Under the pieces are notes generated by a model. It had not been told where the DNA came from. It did not search any database and worked only from the letters and a program-made list of their open reading frames with translations. The position numbers were made by a program, and so were the translations under genes. This document shows, piece by piece, positions 57,401-64,000 of a stretch of 64,000 nt of DNA. Each line of letters begins with the position of its first letter. Position 1 is the first letter of the stretch. Source of the DNA: Topomyia yanbarensis (Eukaryota > Arthropoda > Insecta > Diptera > Culicidae); NCBI RefSeq assembly GCF_030247195.1, contig NC_080671.1:86860370-86924369 (forward strand), in the 5' to 3' direction.

Positions 57401-58131
57401 TTCCGTGTGAGGTCATACGAGGCATTGATTGTTTTCGATGGTCTTGAACCGTTAGCAATTGAAATCACGATAGGCAAATGATCGCTACCGTGGGGATCAG
57501 GGATCACCTTCCACATGCAATCTAACTGTAGCGATGTCGAGCAAAGCGATAAATCCAACGCGCTTGCGCGTGCTGGTGGTGTAGGAATCCGCGTCATTTC
57601 TCCCGTGTTTAAGATGGTCATGTTGAAATTGTCGCAAAGATCTTGGATTAATGTTGATCTATTATCATCATGAAGACAACCCCATACCGTACCGTGCGAG
57701 TTAAAGTCTCCCAGAACTAGCCGCGGTGCCGGTAAGGATTCCGTGATATTACAAAGCGTTCGGTGCCCTACCGAGGCTCTAGGAGGAATGTAGATGGAAG
57801 CAATGCAAAGGTCTTTACCTTTGATTAAAACTTGACAAGCGACAATTTCAATGCCTGGTGTTGAAGGGAGGTTAATTCGGTTGAAAGAATAGCACTTTTT
57901 GATCCCCAAAAGTACTCCTCCATAGGGGTTTTCTCGATCCAGACGAATTATATTAAAGTCGTGGAAGTTGAGATTTATATCGGAAGTTAACCAAGTTTCA
58001 CATAATGCGAAAGCATCACATTTTAAACTATTTAGTAAAAATTTAAAGGAATCGATTTTCGGGAGGATACTTCTGCTGTTCCACTGTAGAACAGTGATCG
58101 AATCGGTGACCTCGTTTGATGACTTAGCCAT
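54445..58131 (-). CDS. ORF2 polyprotein: endonuclease, reverse transcriptase, RNase H
   Basis: 1,228 residues from ATG 58131, chosen because that ATG overlaps the ORF1 stop (ATGGCTAA). Apurinic-type endonuclease: QWNSRS (Asn18), CETW (Glu45), GDFNSHG (Asp142/Asn144), SDHLP (Asp217/His218). Reverse transcriptase: SYRPIAMLSC, FGFRKGKGTND, FLDIKGAFDSV (Asp571), GLPQGSCLSPLLY and the active-site box LADD (658-661), where most relatives have YADD or FADD. RNase H: FYTDGS (Asp950), AELAAI (Glu983), SDSLSS (Asp1007), GNEKADSLAK (Asp1063), a complete DEDD set. A Cys/His cluster (CACDEGYHDIEHVVWVC) lies near the C-terminus. Role: nicks target DNA and copies its own RNA there. No stops or frameshifts. 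Confidence 0.93.
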   Translation of the reverse strand: MAKSSNEVTDSITVLQWNSRSILPKIDSFKFLLNSLKCDAFALCETWLTSDINLNFHDFNIIRLDRENPYGGVLLGIKKCYSFNRINLPSTPGIEIVACQVLIKGKDLCIASIYIPPRASVGHRTLCNITESLPAPRLVLGDFNSHGTVWGCLHDDNRSTLIQDLCDNFNMTILNTGEMTRIPTPPARASALDLSLCSTSLQLDCMWKVIPDPHGSDHLPIVISIANGSRPSKTINASYDLTRNIDWKSYATAISVKIESTQELPPEEEYRFLAGLILDSANQAQTKPVPSANTHGRSPTLWWDKECSDLYAEKSTAYKAFREDGLPASYQQYASLDRRMKSLMKAKKRSYWRRFVDGLTRETAMSTLWGTARRMRNRNSTNENVEYSNRWIFAFAKKICPDSVPVQKTCRAASPPDTANETPFSMVEFSLALLSCNNNAPGLDRIKFNLLKNLPDTAKRRLLNLFNKFLEGNIVPHDWRQVKVIAIQKPGKPASDHNSYRPIAMLSCIRKLFEKMILFRLDNWVEANGLLSDTQFGFRKGKGTNDCLALLSTEIQMAYANKEQMASVFLDIKGAFDSVSINILSEKLHQHGLSPILNNFLLNLLSEKHMHFSHGDLTTSRFSYMGLPQGSCLSPLLYNFYVNDIDDCLANSCTLRQLADDGVVSVTGPKAADLQGPLQNTLDNLSAWALQLGIEFSTEKTELVVFSRKREPAQLQLLLMGATINQVFTFKYLGVWFDSKGTWGCHIRYLKQKCQQRINFLRTITGTWWGAHPGDLIRLYKTTILSVMEYGCFCFRSAANIHFIKLERIQYRCLRIALGCMHSTHTMSLEVLAGVLPLKNRFWELSYRLLIRCDILNPLVIENFERLVKLNSQTRFMSLYFDYMAQSINPSTYTPNRVRFLDTSDSTVFFDTSMKEEIRGIPDHIRPQVIPNIFYNKFREVDCDKMFYTDGSNLDGSTGFGIFNNTITASFKLNDPASVYVAELAAIQYTLGIIDTLPTDHYFIISDSLSSIEALRAVKPKKQFPYFLGKIQESLCTLSEKSYHITFVWVPSHCSIPGNEKADSLAKVGALNGDIYERPICFNEFFSICRQRTLNSWQTSWSNGELGRWLHSIIPKVSTKPWFRGMDVGRDFIRVMSRLMSNHYTLDAHLRRIGLAESSLCACDEGYHDIEHVVWVCAGYLDARSQLKDSLRARGKPPNVPVRDMLANRDFPYMSLIYTFIKTINIPI

Positions 58132-59488
58132 CGAAGGATACGATCGCTGCAAGGAGGGGCCATTTAGTAGTCAACTGCTTCAAAAATGTTTGCACTATAG
58201 GGAGAAAACGTATCAGAAGGCTTTTAAGAGGATCAGTAACATTGAAAGCTGTGAAAATTAAGTCCACTATGTCAGAAAATTTCATTAGTCCGTTACTGGA
58301 CTGAGTATCTGTTTGAAAAACGGGGACACTTGGGGTTTTTGGTGTCCCTGGAAGTGGTGGGTACTCCTTGTTAGAATTAATATTTCCAAGTCCTGGAGCA
58401 AATTGCTTCGGCTTTTGTGCATCACTTCCGTTGGATTTATTGGTTGTAGATGGCGCACTCTGAGTGGACGACACCTTGGCACCCTTACGAGGCAATGTAG
58501 GGGAGGCTGGATTTCTCCTCTTCCTGGATTCCCCTGGGTTAACCAATGATGTTCCCTCTTGTGGGTCGTCAGATTCTTGCTCAACGCCAGCCAAAAGAGC
58601 AAAGGAATTTTCGGAAGGGACAGATGGCGAAGCATTCTTTAGCATTTCTGCATAAGAGTGCCTCGAGCGATCCTTAAGGGAGCGCTTAATTTTATCCCCG
58701 CGCTGCTTGTACGCCGGGCATGACTTAAGAGCATGCGGAGGGCCCCCGCAGTAAATACACTTCTCAGTTTCTCCACCGCAAGCGTCATCCTCATGCTCTC
58801 CCTCGCATTTGCCGCACCGTTTTTTATTGCCACAATAAGTGGCTGTGTGGCCCAGTTGCTTGCAATTGCTGCAGTTCATTACCCGCGGTACAAACAGGCG
58901 AACGGGTAAGCGAACCCTATCCAGGAGGACATAGTTGGGAAGAGCAGACCCGGAGAAAGTCACCCGAATCGAGTCTGACGGAGAATAAATCGTCTTATCA
59001 TTTTCTGTTTTTGCGGAATACAATTGCTTGCATTCCAGAATCTTCACCTTTTGAAGTGAAGGGTCCTTAAAGCAGCCAACCCCGTACTTCAACAGGTCTT
59101 CGCACTTTAGACCCGGTTCGGCGACTATTCCATCGATCTCCACTGCCCTACAAGGCACATACACTCGGAATTGTTTCGTAAAACGCTCGCTGCGAGCAAT
59201 CTGGTTTGCCTGATCGAGGTCATTTACTATAACGCGTATCTTATTAGCTCGAACACGTGTTATCTGAGCTACGGCCGGGTAGTTAGCAGTCAGCTCCCGT
59301 GATATTTCTAGAATATTGGGCGATTTCGTGTTGGGCCGGAAATACACCACCCAGGGTCCATTTGAACTGGCTGGGTATGTTTTAATACGGGGAGGACTGG
59401 GGGGATCAGGGGAGGGAGTAATATCGGGTTTATCCGGTAAATCCATGGGAATATCATTCCCATCCAATGTTCCTTCGCCCTCGGCCAT
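58124..59488 (-). CDS. ORF1 gag-like RNA-binding protein with three zinc knuckles
   Basis: 454 residues from ATG 59488 to TAA 58124. An acidic, Pro-rich N-terminus (MAEGEGTLDG...) is followed by an RRM-like region (PWVVYFRPN, then VRANKIRVIVNDLDQANQ). Three zinc knuckles follow: CSNCKQLGHTATYC (206-219), CGKCEGEHEDDAC (225-237, one residue shorter between the second Cys and His) and CIYCGGPPHALKSC (244-257). A Ser/Pro-rich C-terminal third follows. It coats element RNA in this family. Its stop codon overlaps the ORF2 start by reading-frame shift, so ORF2 is probably translated by reinitiation. Confidence 0.93.
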   Translation of the reverse strand: MAEGEGTLDGNDIPMDLPDKPDITPSPDPPSPPRIKTYPASSNGPWVVYFRPNTKSPNILEISRELTANYPAVAQITRVRANKIRVIVNDLDQANQIARSERFTKQFRVYVPCRAVEIDGIVAEPGLKCEDLLKYGVGCFKDPSLQKVKILECKQLYSAKTENDKTIYSPSDSIRVTFSGSALPNYVLLDRVRLPVRLFVPRVMNCSNCKQLGHTATYCGNKKRCGKCEGEHEDDACGGETEKCIYCGGPPHALKSCPAYKQRGDKIKRSLKDRSRHSYAEMLKNASPSVPSENSFALLAGVEQESDDPQEGTSLVNPGESRKRRNPASPTLPRKGAKVSSTQSAPSTTNKSNGSDAQKPKQFAPGLGNINSNKEYPPLPGTPKTPSVPVFQTDTQSSNGLMKFSDIVDLIFTAFNVTDPLKSLLIRFLPIVQTFLKQLTTKWPLLAAIVSFDG

Positions 59489-59775
59489 TTAGGCACGAGG
59501 ATAGCACGTGGTGTAAACGAGAGATGAAACTTGTATTCAGGGTAAAGGGAAAAGTAGACCGATCGGGGAAAGGGAAACGAAAGAAAGAAAAATAATACTT
59601 AGCTTATATAGCGGCGTGTCCGGCAATTCTGGTATTCACTTCACCAGCCTGGGCACCGGCGAACAAAGACTGCCTCAAACAATAGTTGACCTTCACTGTC
59701 AATATATATTCTTGTTCACTTTATGCACAGCACCAGAAAACGAACTGCTTCGATCGAGAGCTCGGAGAGTTATGA
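59489..59775 (-). promoter_or_regulatory. 5' untranslated region and internal promoter of the I-group element
   Basis: 287 bases from the inferred 5' end (minus strand TCATAACTCTCCGAGCTC) to ORF1. Elements of this type carry an internal, TATA-less promoter at their extreme 5' end; no TATA box was seen here. The promoter role is inference. Confidence 0.5.
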
Positions 59776-59789
59776 ATTTCTATAACTTA

Positions 59790-60660
59790 TTTACCAGTTG
59801 TACTTTTCCTGTTGTGACATAGAAAATCTATTGATGTTCACGATGGTTAACATGTTAACTTTGTTCCCAACTCCCCACCTTCCCTTACCGAGATTTCGAA
59901 TTGGAAGTGCAGTTATAAGTTGCACGGACGAAACATCTGTTGAACAAGTATCGCCTTGCTGGGGGGAAAACGAAAACGAGTTGAACAAAATTGAATTGCT
60001 GTGTTTCCGAGTCGGATCGGTCGGTTGGGGACGCAAGAGCTGCGGGAACATATTTTCACAAACTTGACACAAAGTCATAAATGGAATAATCTGTTTGCGA
60101 TAAATTTGTTCCCTCTCGTTGGTTGACCGATCCGGATGGTACGGGGATGACCTTTGAGCAAAACTTTTTTAACTATCGAAGTTCTTTGCTCTCTAAATTT
60201 TCGTTCATGTGTGTATGTGGCCAAAATAATATTTACAGCAATCAAGGTTATTTGAGACTGAACTGTCTTCTGAAACCTACAAAGAACTGAACTTCGAAAT
60301 GTATGGTTGAGAATTGGAGAATACTTTCCGATCATGTTCGCATATGTGTGTGCTAGACTTTTTCCATCAGTTATTTTAGCGGTACTGTATCATTTACCCC
60401 AGACGTCTGGTTCAGTCAATTTAACATATACGTAAATGGTGTGTAAAGGTAGATGATAGCGCGGTTTTTATGTGGGAATATTTGCCTTTCTTCACTTTTT
60501 CTTTATCTACCGGTTAGGCTATAAAGAATATGCCGGGGTCAGCAGTGTGAAGCATTTTTATCATTCCAGCAGAGTTTATCTCCTCATACCTTAAAGGGTC
60601 AGTTATTAAATGAACAAATAAAATAATTTGTGAACACATTATGCGCTTCCGAATTTCAAT
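59790..60660. other. no gene recognised
   Basis: Flank of the retrotransposon. Overlapping short frames on both strands at 59791-60335, no domains. Confidence 0.4.
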
Positions 60661-60669
60661 GCTACTGTG

Positions 60670-60750
60670 GTAGTTAGGTGGTATATGTTACTACTGCTCA
60701 CTCATCTAGGTTTGGGTTCAATCCCAGCAGTTTCCAGCACTGCGAGGGAC
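60670..60750 (+). mobile_element. tRNA-like SINE fragment
   Basis: tRNA-like order with AGTTAGGTGGTATATG, then a B box GGTTCAATCCC at 60715-60725 and AGCAGTTTCCAGCACTGCGA. Acceptor-stem pairing is absent, so it is not a tRNA gene. Ends not determined. Confidence 0.45.
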
Positions 60751-60825
60751 GCATCTATCTTTTTGAAAAAAGGCTTTTTGTGTTGCTTGATCACATCGTT
60801 TTTAAGGAAAAATAGTTTTGAAACC

Positions 60826-60905
60826 TGTAGTAGGCTATGATTTGTAGAGAAAATAATGATTCATTGTCTTCACTATAACGAATCGGTAAGGAAGTGTTTT
60901 CTACA
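60826..60905 (+). repeat. 5' LTR (80 bp)
   Basis: Starts TGTAGTAGGCTATGATTTG and ends TTTTCTACA. It differs from the 3' LTR at three positions that I can see. The sequence after it (TGGGCGACGCGG) is where a tRNA primer site should be. Confidence 0.8.
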
Positions 60906-61177
60906 TGGGCGACGCGGATCGAATTATTTTAAATTGAAGAAACTCGTGGAAAAAAAAATCAAAATGTCGGTGGTACGTATTTCCTCATTTGGCAAAAGAG
61001 TCCATCTTTTCATGGAAATATTAAACATGTGGTTCTAGCACGGAGCACAAGTAATTTTCTAACTTGTTTATGACTAAATAAGAGTCAAGTTGAAATGTGA
61101 AAGCGTAGTGAACTAAACGTTCAAGTCCACTCGGAATAATGTAATGGAAAGAACGGTCCATGTCTTGGATATAGAAG

Positions 61178-61400
61178 CGTAGAGTTTAATCCAGTCCGTT
61201 TCCAGTATTTGAACTGTGACGAGTTCGCGAGAATATAGGAATTTGTCTAAAATTTAGCCTATTCTCTGGATATGAACGTAGGGATTCATTCCAGTCCATT
61301 TCTGGTTTTTGAGCTCGCTAACGTGAATATAGGAATTTTATTTAAAATTCAGTCTATTCTCTGTAGAAACGTAGGGATCAATTCCAGTCCGTTTCTGATA
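61178..61400 (+). repeat. tandem repeat, about 95-bp unit, in the LTR element leader
   Basis: Two full and one partial copy. Each begins GTAGGGATTCATTCCAGTCC or a variant and continues TTTCTGG, GAATATAGGAATTT, AAAATT and CTATTCTCTG. They lie between the 5' LTR and gag. Confidence 0.75.
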
Positions 61401-61500
61401 TAATACAGAAGAGATTACATAACGTTTTCTCTGTCTGCTAGGTATAGTTGCAATGGAAAAATGAAAGTTTGTTTGCTATCACCATGGCAACAGAATAACA

Positions 61501-61870
61501 GTGAACTGTATACTGAAGTATGAAATTCGGTTTCAGCTCAATTATACGATTCCGTACTTCTGTGAAAATGGTGATGGACAAACAAGCACGCGTTGGCATA
61601 TATGGAAGGACCAGTTTGTCGCTTATTTAGCGATGAAGGGAGTAGAAGATCACGACGAAAGATATGGAGCGCTCTTGTATTTCGAAGGCCCAGATGTTCG
61701 GAAAGTGACTTAAAATGTATCTGCTAGTGAAACAAAAATTCTAGATAACGAATATCGCTTGGCTATGGAAGTATTGGACAATTACTACGCTCCCATGATG
61801 TCTATGTGATACGAAAGGTTTATATTTCGACAAATGATGTTCAAGCGTCACGAAAAGCCCGATCATCGCT
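61501..61870 (+). pseudogene. gag remnant
   Basis: Frame with IPYFCENGDGQTSTRWHIWK and GALLYFEGPDVRKV, then, past an in-frame TAA, NEYRLAMEVLDNYYAP, then a TGA, then YERFIFRQMMFKRHEKPDHR. This is the usual arthropod gypsy gag start. Two in-frame stops were seen. A 19-base direct duplication (TGTATGTAATTATGGAGAT) at 61887 and 61913 marks the junction where the middle of pol is missing. Confidence 0.7.
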
Positions 61871-61959
61871 TGCGATCTCAAGATTCTGTATGTAATTATG
61901 GAGATCAGATTTGTATGTAATTATGGAGATTTGTCTAGGTTATGTCAAGATGGCTATCC

Positions 61960-63163
61960 TTGTAGCAAAAGTTTTGATGAAGAATTAGAACGCATAGTAA
62001 GACTGGGTTCTCATGACTCATGCCCAATTGCTATGCCAATAACACAGATTGTTGAGGCCACCAAAGAAGATATTAAATTTATAGAGTTAATTAAGTGGAT
62101 GTCATATCCACCAAAAAGATGGCCAAAACCTTTATATAGACACAAATTAATAGCAAACGATCTTTCAACTGACGGTCAAATTGTTCTTAAGAACAAGAAA
62201 ATTATAATACTAAGATCACTACAGTCTAAGATTTTAAAACTAGCTCATGAACCTCATCTTGGTGGAGAAGCTATGAAGAGAGTTTAAGAGCCAAAGTTTG
62301 GTGGACTCTCATTGATTGAATGGTTGAAGAATACATTGAACCAATGAATAGGTCAACCTTACCGAAGGCCCCATGGAAGAAATTAGCCCTTGATTTTACC
62401 GAAATTTTGAATAGCATACATTTACTGGCCGTAGTTGATTATTTTTCACGGTAACGCTTCGAAAATGAATGAACTATTTTCAATTAAATTTGATCACGAT
62501 TCATTTTATCCTGATGTTGCGATTATGACATCTACAACTGCTAAAGCAACAATTTTACAATTACCTTTAATGTTAATGCTAGGTTTGGTTTACCGGAACA
62601 GTTGGTATGTGATAACGGATCACCTTTTGCATCTGAAGAATTCACAAAATTTTGTGAAGTGTTTGATATCGAGATCTATCACTCAGTACCTTACGCACCG
62701 TTCCAGAATGGTCTAGTGGAAAGATATAATAAAACGCTGCTGGAAACCATAAAAATAAGTGTTGCAATGGGCAGAGACTGGAAAAACCGATGGTAACAAG
62801 ATAATGTTCGAAGCACTTAAAAAAGAAGATGAAGAAAGGAAGGAAAAGGGTAAACTATATACTGATAAACGTGGACGTGCCAGGCATTCTGAAATTGATG
62901 TAGGAGACCATGTAGCTATCAAGAACTTTGTGAAGAAAACTAAGCTTACGACGAACTCCAACCCTCAACCGCACGTGTTGATTAAGAAGAATGGTACAAG
63001 GTTGAAACTGAAAAACCTTTCTAGTGGAACCGAACTCGACCGCCACGTGAACCTTGCTAAGCGGATTATATCTAGTAGTCCATACAAGCCCCATGAGGAA
63101 TTTGCACCTTTAATTGATTTAATGCTTCCACCGTGTTCAGCTAAATCTGAAAGCAATGCTTAG
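61960..63163 (+). pseudogene. pol remnant: integrase
   Basis: Pieces in order: SYPPKRWPKPLYRHKLIAND and KILKLAHEPHLGGEAMKRV (integrase zinc-finger side, then a frameshift and TAA at 62285). The core follows with LALDFTEI, then, after another shift, VCDNGSPFASEEFTKFCE and PFQNGLVERYNKTLLETI, giving the D, D and E positions. The C-terminal domain has EIDVGDHVAIKNFVKKTK and ELDRHVNLAKRI. At least four frame breaks. Confidence 0.8.
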
Positions 63164-63423
63164 GACAAAGCTCATGTTAAACCCGAGCAAATAATCATGT
63201 GTTTAAACACCACATAGCCCCGTGAAAAGACTTTAAATATGGTCCGTGACAAAATTCACACCCATATCAAACCCCATGGCCATGGGGGTATTATGGGATT
63301 TTCGTTTGCTCGGGAATAGAAAAATAGAGAACATCGAAGGCCGTCATATCTAAAAGATTACGAAGTTTATAGATGTAGTAAAAATTAATTTAAAGTCCCA
63401 ATTTATTTAAATTAGAGTAGAGA

Positions 63424-63503
63424 TGTAGTAGGCTATTATTTGTAGAGAAAATAAAGATTCATTGTCTTCACTATAACGAATCGGTAAGGAAGTGTTTTCT
63501 ATA
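63424..63503 (+). repeat. 3' LTR (80 bp)
   Basis: Matches 60826-60905 with about three substitutions, the last changing the terminal CTACA to CTATA. Similarity stops exactly at the 5' boundary. Confidence 0.8.
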
Positions 63504-63508
63504 AAACC

Positions 63509-64000
63509 CTACGTGCACTCGAAAAAAGTTGGACATGAAAGGGTTAAAGTGTTCCGATAAGTACCGACAAAGGTTAGATCCGTAGGGCACTATATGTTGC
63601 CTTCTTTTGTGCTAGATTTAACCAACTTATTGCATTGAAGCATATGCAAACTGACAAACAACTGAAGTAAAAAGCTGGTGCGACATATTGGCCCCATTTT
63701 GGTCATAGAGACTTCAGAAAGCTTTTACGCATTTTTAAGCTTTTTCTATACTTCCTTTAATGTACTGATTCCTCAGCATTTTACTATTCTACTCCAATAT
63801 ATTTCCGTAGCAATATTGGTCCATTAAGTAATGGTTCGATAGTAATTCCATTAACCCACTCACAGACTATCGAAAAACGTGGTTTTTTGTCGGCACTTTT
63901 ATGATTACGACATGACAGTTGCATAACCAGTAATGTTTTACCCATCAAAAAACAGTTCGAATATGTTCAAGCTGACTATTTCGATACAATTGCACACAAC
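63509..64000. other. no gene recognised
   Basis: AT-rich flank of the LTR element, without long frames or identified repeats. Confidence 0.4.

Larger units (their letters stand above)
53638..59775 (-). mobile_element. full-length I-group non-LTR retrotransposon
   Basis: About 6.1 kb, minus strand. Perfect 13-bp target duplications ATTTCTATAACTT flank it (53625-53637 and 59776-59788). Order: 287-bp 5' untranslated region, ORF1 (gag-like), ORF2 (endonuclease, reverse transcriptase, RNase H), about 800-bp 3' untranslated region with internal repeats, AATAAA, and a poly(A) of 13-15. Both ORFs are fully open. RNase H after the reverse transcriptase places it among I/Loa/R1-type elements; I-clade (MosquI-like) is my best guess. 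Intact frames and exact target duplications indicate a young, possibly active copy. Confidence 0.92.
60826..63503 (+). mobile_element. decayed Ty3/gypsy-like element with 80-bp LTRs
   Basis: 2,678 bp. Identical-ended LTRs (TGTAG...CTACA on the left, CTATA on the right) are at 60826-60905 and 63424-63503. They are flanked by 5-bp duplications AAACC (60821-60825 and 63504-63508), the length made by retroviral-type integrases. The interior keeps part of gag and the integrase end of pol; protease, reverse transcriptase and RNase H are missing. A purine run AGAGTAGAGA precedes the 3' LTR. Confidence 0.8.

Noticed and set aside
61501..63163. Endogenous RNA-virus insertion
   Set aside because: The motifs are gag and DDE integrase of an LTR retrotransposon with LTRs and 5-bp duplications; no viral replicase or nucleocapsid motif was seen anywhere in the window.

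Overview
The window looks like a repeat-rich chromosomal segment of a culicine mosquito, most likely Aedes. Host genes are few and split by introns. The rest is AT-rich sequence crowded with transposable elements of every major class. Several repeats match ones I recall from Aedes genomes: a tRNA-related SINE whose body ends in ACCCCGCACATAGGG, and a repeat bounded by TGCCTTTCTC. The gene types also fit a blood-feeding dipteran: a kraken/Serhl-like alpha/beta hydrolase and an insect-allergen-repeat (G12-type) midgut protein. Species assignment is inference.

Layout. 1-5.9 kb: degenerate tandem duplications, a 150-bp MITE, the TGCCTTTCTC repeat, two 258-bp pogo-like MITEs and a GGTAT-rich palindromic element. 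5.9-9.1 kb: the best host gene region, with a three-exon kraken-like hydrolase (+) tail-to-tail with a previously hidden two-exon small gene (-). 9.3-15.9 kb: a hAT-like MITE, a SINE with perfect 12-bp target duplications, and two abutting near-perfect palindromes that share the same 6-base loop. 15,979-20,121: a complete P-superfamily transposon with 36-bp inverted repeats, 8-bp target duplications and a five-exon THAP-domain transposase, broken by a 228-bp inverted-repeat element. 20.1-30.5 kb: MITEs and unassigned sequence. 30.5-33.8 kb: a decayed jockey/CR1-like non-LTR retrotransposon whose 3' end carries a 452-bp foldback insertion flanked by 14-bp repeats. 35.8-36.6 kb: the G12-like secreted protein gene. 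37.8-39.0 kb: AAAT arrays around a second SINE. 43-51.7 kb: repeat arrays with two isolated coding exons (about 46 kb and 50.5 kb) that probably belong to host genes. 53,638-59,775: a full-length, open non-LTR retrotransposon of the RNase H-bearing I group, with both ORFs, poly(A) and 13-bp target duplications. 60,826-63,503: a decayed Ty3/gypsy-like element with unusually small (80 bp) LTRs.

No bacterial-style operons, CRISPR arrays, rRNA genes or intact tRNA genes were seen; tRNA-like sequences are SINE heads. Exon boundaries come from reading GT/AG signals and checking frame by hand. No alignment or database search was possible.
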